Source: Thalassotalea sediminis
GTDB taxonomy: Bacteria; Pseudomonadota; Gammaproteobacteria; Enterobacterales; Alteromonadaceae
Direction of reading: 5' to 3'
Assembly: GCF_030295915.1 (NCBI RefSeq)
Contig: NZ_AP027361.1
Coordinates: forward strand, 2,480,001-2,544,000
DNA: 64,000 nucleotides
Positions 61,016-64,000 of this stretch are shown in pieces; positions within the stretch are counted from its first letter, which is position 1; every line of letters starts with the position of its first letter. Under the pieces are notes generated by a model. It was given only the letters and a program-made list of their open reading frames with translations, made no database searches and was not told the DNA's origin. Made by a program: the position numbers and the translations under genes.

Positions 61016-61941
61016 TGATAACCTCGTTTATCAACGCCTGCATCTGCCATTAGAGAAATGAAAACGTCTTCAAGATCAGGTTCAATAGGTTGCCATTGCA
61101 TGTTTCGATATGGATCACGCTGTAAAGTTTTATCAAGCAATTGACGGTCTTTGCCACTTACATGGAGGGCAGAACCGAAATATGAGGCACTTTGAATACC
61201 CGGCTCTTTTTTTAATGCTTGAACATAATCTCTTACATGATCACCTGTCGCCCGATAAGTTACTAACTGACTATGAGCAATAACCTTTGTCACGCTGCCT
61301 TGTGTTATTAGTTCACCATGAGCTAAGTAGGCAATTTCATCACATCGTTCTGCTTCATCCATATAATGGGTAGAGACCAAAATTGTCATACCATTTGCAC
61401 TAAGCGCATGGATTTGATCCCAAAATTCACGTCTTGCTTGTGGGTCTACGCCTGCTGTTGGTTCGTCAAGTAATAACAGTTTAGGATTATGCATAGTGAC
61501 AGCGGCTAGCGCTAAACGTTGCTTCCACCCACCAGATAATGTACCTGCTAATTGATGTTGACGCTGTAACAACCCAAGCGACATTAAGGTATCATCTACC
61601 ACCTTTTTAATCTGCTTTAGGGTATAGACACGAGCAACAAACTCTAGATTTTCGCGAATTGTTAGATCATCCCAAAACGAAAACTTTTGTGTCATGTAGC
61701 CAGTTTGGCGTTTAATTTTATCTGCTTGCTTAATTATATCAAAGCCAAGACATTTTCCTTCCCCAGCGGTAGGATTAAGCAACCCACAGATCATTCGGAT
61801 CGTTGTTGTTTTTCCTGAACCATTGGGCCCTAAAAATCCCCAAACCTGTCCTTTCGGCACCGCTAAACTTACGCCATTTACTACCGTTTTATCGCCAAAA
61901 GATTTTACTAAACCACTTACATCTATCGCTAAGTCACTCAT
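61012..61941 (-). CDS. ABC transporter ATP-binding protein
   Basis: The 309-residue protein has Walker A (GPNGSGKTTT), the signature LSGGWKQRLALA, and Walker B (LLLLDEPTAGVDPQARREFW). A C-terminal domain typical of drug and polyketide exporters follows. It is encoded between an HlyD-type adaptor and a permease with 4-nt overlaps on both sides, as in YhiI-YhiH-YhhJ and YbhGFSR systems. Confidence 0.93.
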   Translation of the reverse strand: MSDLAIDVSGLVKSFGDKTVVNGVSLAVPKGQVWGFLGPNGSGKTTTIRMICGLLNPTAGEGKCLGFDIIKQADKIKRQTGYMTQKFSFWDDLTIRENLEFVARVYTLKQIKKVVDDTLMSLGLLQRQHQLAGTLSGGWKQRLALAAVTMHNPKLLLLDEPTAGVDPQARREFWDQIHALSANGMTILVSTHYMDEAERCDEIAYLAHGELITQGSVTKVIAHSQLVTYRATGDHVRDYVQALKKEPGIQSASYFGSALHVSGKDRQLLDKTLQRDPYRNMQWQPIEPDLEDVFISLMADAGVDKRGYQ

Positions 61942-62882
61942 AATGTTATATCCACAGGTTGACCTTGACGTAATGCGGTTTCACCAACAACATTTGCTTC
62001 AACTAAAAACACTAACTTGTCGCGATTTTTTTTACTATAAAGTACTGGCGGCATAAAACTGGGCTCTTTAGCAATGTAACTAATCTTTGCTTTTTGTTGG
62101 TCGCCAGCATCACTATCTAACATTACAGTTTGGCCTATTTTCAGCGTTGAGAGTTGCTGCTGTGGTAAATAAAATCTCACCTTAACCTGAGAGGTACTCG
62201 TTATTGCCGCAATCGGTTGACCTTGGGAAACAAACTCTCCTTCACGAAAATACACTTGCTCAACAGTTCCCTCATTGCCTGCAATAATATTTCTACGATC
62301 TAACTGCCATTGAGCAAGCGATTTTTGTGCTATTGCCTGTTCTACTGCCGCAAATGCTGCTGTAATAGCTGCTCCTCTAGCAGGTAATTTTTGTGAAATG
62401 AGTCCTTGTTGAATTTCTTCGACTTTTGCTCTTGCAGCTTGATATTCAGCACTCGCATGGTCAAGTTCTGCTTGTGATGTAAGATTTTGTTTTAATAATG
62501 CTTTTTGCCTTTCAAAGATGCGTTGAGCTTCATCAGTTATAACTTGTTGAGCCCTAAGCGCTTTCTCACTAACAGCAAGTTCTTCTGGCCTTTGTCCTGA
62601 TAATAAATTTTCATACTCTGCTCGCCTTTGTTCTACAAGGCGAGTTGTTCGCGTGAGCGCTATTTTCTGCGCCTCATTATCTAACGAAGCAACAGTTAAC
62701 GTCGCATTTACTGGCATTCCTTCTTTGAGTGATGAGTGCGATAAATATCCAGATTCTGGCGTAATTACATAATAATTTATTGCTTCGATATACCCGGTGA
62801 GCGATTGCTTTTTAACTGCTTGTTCACAGCCAAATGATAGCGTTAAAAACAACAGTAAAATTAGCAAGCTTAGCTTTGACAT
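61938..62882 (-). CDS. HlyD-family membrane-fusion adaptor
   Basis: The 314-residue protein begins with a signal peptide ending SFGC, so it may be a lipoprotein, although the box is not a perfect match. The first half of a lipoyl-like domain precedes a long alpha-hairpin (about 85-190, rich in Gln, Ala and Glu), then the second half (NIIAGNEGTVEQVYFREGEFVSQGQPIAAI) and a beta-barrel domain. It links an inner-membrane ABC pump to an outer-membrane channel, which is not encoded here. Confidence 0.88.
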   Translation of the reverse strand: MSKLSLLILLLFLTLSFGCEQAVKKQSLTGYIEAINYYVITPESGYLSHSSLKEGMPVNATLTVASLDNEAQKIALTRTTRLVEQRRAEYENLLSGQRPEELAVSEKALRAQQVITDEAQRIFERQKALLKQNLTSQAELDHASAEYQAARAKVEEIQQGLISQKLPARGAAITAAFAAVEQAIAQKSLAQWQLDRRNIIAGNEGTVEQVYFREGEFVSQGQPIAAITSTSQVKVRFYLPQQQLSTLKIGQTVMLDSDAGDQQKAKISYIAKEPSFMPPVLYSKKNRDKLVFLVEANVVGETALRQGQPVDITL

Positions 62883-62979
62883 TCTCTTTCCTTATTTTTA
62901 TGAAAACTAACAATTATTATTTACCGTTATCAAGCGTAAAGTTATCGTAGTAGCTTGCACTTATGTTCCTTTTAGATCT

Positions 62980-64000
62980 TTAATCACTAACGTCTGGCAT
63001 GCCTTGCGTAATGAGTTCAGATACAGGTATTGCGACAATGTGATATATATTACGACCATGTTCATTCTTATCTGGTATCATTACCGCACGAATATATAAG
63101 TAATTATGCCCTTGTATTCGATCAAATTTAGTAAAGCGCTGTACTAACTGACCAAGTCCACAACTATGTTTGATTGAATCAAAATCCTGCTGCGACATAA
63201 ATTCAGTGATGTGATCTGTCTCAATATTTATTTCAATATGCGCATGTTTATTGATCCGTAATAACTTACCGTCTTCATCTACAACAATAAATGGTACAGG
63301 AAACTTATTCGAAGATTCGATATGTTTTCGTGGAGGTAATCGCGATTGAAACCCTTCAAACGCATTGACTAACATTACTAACTTGCCTGATGATTCATCG
63401 ATTCGCGGTAACTGCATACATAATACTTTTTTCGCGTCACCACTTGGAAAAAAGTCCCACTCTGAGCTAATTTCTTCTTCACCAGCTTGCAACCTTCTTT
63501 GGTAACTTTGTAGCCGTGTTTTTACCAAGTAACTCATGCCTGAAAAATCACGCTCTTCTAATTCTTTTTTTGAAGATGCCTGCCAAAATTCTAACGCACT
63601 TCTGTTTGCCCATTTAATGCTGTTATTTTCAAAATCCCAGATCCAAGAAGGGTGTGGTCGTGCCTCTAGTTGAAATCGTTCGTTTTGCGTAAAAGGAAGG
63701 CATAATTGATTACAAGGATTGTTACTCTTATTGTTCGTATAGCCTTCAATCCAGTTGGCTAATGCATCCTCTTTAACTCCCTTACTGAACAAAAAACCTT
63801 GTCCATGAACAGCGCCAGCTTCAAGCAATACAGAACGCACCATACAGGTTTCTATGCCCTCAACCACACAACGCATACCTAAATCACTACTTAATTGTAA
63901 GATTGAATTTACGCCCGCCATACTGGTTTTATCGTTAATCAATTGAGACGTTAACGAATAATCAATTTTGATCTCGGAGAATACTCCTAATCTTATCGTT
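62980..64000 (-). CDS. EAL-PAS protein (5' end cut by window)
   Basis: Reading continues in frame to the right edge, so the N-terminus is missing; the TTG at 63942 is internal. The visible part ends an EAL domain (IKIDYSLTSQL, VVEGIET, HGQGFLFSKG), then has two PAS-like regions (about 105-190 and 215-310 of the visible part; PSWIWDFENNSIKWANRSALEFW and FIVVDEDGKLLRINKHAH). The conserved Lys-Ile-Asp and Glu residues suggest a working c-di-GMP phosphodiesterase. The PAS domains lie after the EAL domain. Confidence 0.8.
   Translation of the reverse strand, partial: TIRLGVFSEIKIDYSLTSQLINDKTSMAGVNSILQLSSDLGMRCVVEGIETCMVRSVLLEAGAVHGQGFLFSKGVKEDALANWIEGYTNNKSNNPCNQLCLPFTQNERFQLEARPHPSWIWDFENNSIKWANRSALEFWQASSKKELEERDFSGMSYLVKTRLQSYQRRLQAGEEEISSEWDFFPSGDAKKVLCMQLPRIDESSGKLVMLVNAFEGFQSRLPPRKHIESSNKFPVPFIVVDEDGKLLRINKHAHIEINIETDHITEFMSQQDFDSIKHSCGLGQLVQRFTKFDRIQGHNYLYIRAVMIPDKNEHGRNIYHIVAIPVSELITQGMPDVSD

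Noticed and set aside
63942..64000. TTG at 63942 as the true start of the EAL-PAS protein
   Set aside because: The frame stays open to the window edge and the upstream residues match the EAL core (IKIDYSLTSQL), so the gene starts outside the window.

Overview
The window is AT-rich bacterial chromosome from a marine gammaproteobacterium. Gene content and order (rpsB-tsf-pyrH-frr-uppS-cdsA-dxr-rseP-bamA, rimP-nusA-infB-rbfA-truB, rsxABCDGE-nth) and the protein sequences suggest the Alteromonadales, most likely a Colwellia/Thalassotalea-like Colwelliaceae member. That placement is an inference from gene order and style, without any database search. No tRNA, rRNA, CRISPR array, prophage or complete insertion sequence was found.

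Positions 1-9,800 (minus strand) hold a translation and envelope cluster. It makes ribosomal protein S2, EF-Ts, UMP kinase, ribosome recycling factor, undecaprenyl-PP synthase, CDP-DG synthase, DXP reductoisomerase, the RseP protease and BamA, which runs off the left edge. Positions 9,900-17,600 hold a DsbA-like gene, rpsO and the rimP-nusA-infB-rbfA-truB cluster. Upstream of rimP, where related genomes often carry tRNA genes, lies a strong promoter followed by a structured RNA candidate and two terminators. Positions 17,800-26,300 (plus strand) carry a degenerate GGDEF-EAL protein resembling the c-di-GMP receptor LapD, then the six-gene Rsx/Rnf electron-transport operon and nth.

Positions 26,500-34,800 are accessory: an alpha/beta hydrolase, a PadR regulator with a HAAS-type membrane partner, a stretch of gene decay (a truncated membrane sensor and an nth-like remnant), an ECF sigma/anti-sigma-like pair, a membrane AraC regulator and a class C beta-lactamase-like hydrolase. 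Positions 34,900-41,600 form a stress and detoxification block: katG, the arsenic operon arsR-acr3-gapdh-arsJ with a clear operator, and gloA.

Positions 41,600-54,300 are mixed: a membrane-fused spermidine synthase-like protein, a DUF2785 protein, a PQ-loop-like membrane protein, astB, an ArsR/SRPBCC pair, a secreted CocE-type hydrolase, a RAYT transposase with REP-like repeats, a DUF6702-like protein and an exported M1 peptidase. Positions 54,500-58,900 are the Leloir galactose genes galT-galK-galE with a divergent LacI-family regulator and two matching operators. Positions 59,000-64,000 hold a small membrane protein with a winged-helix regulator, an HlyD/ATPase/permease drug-type exporter and a partial EAL-PAS protein cut by the right edge.
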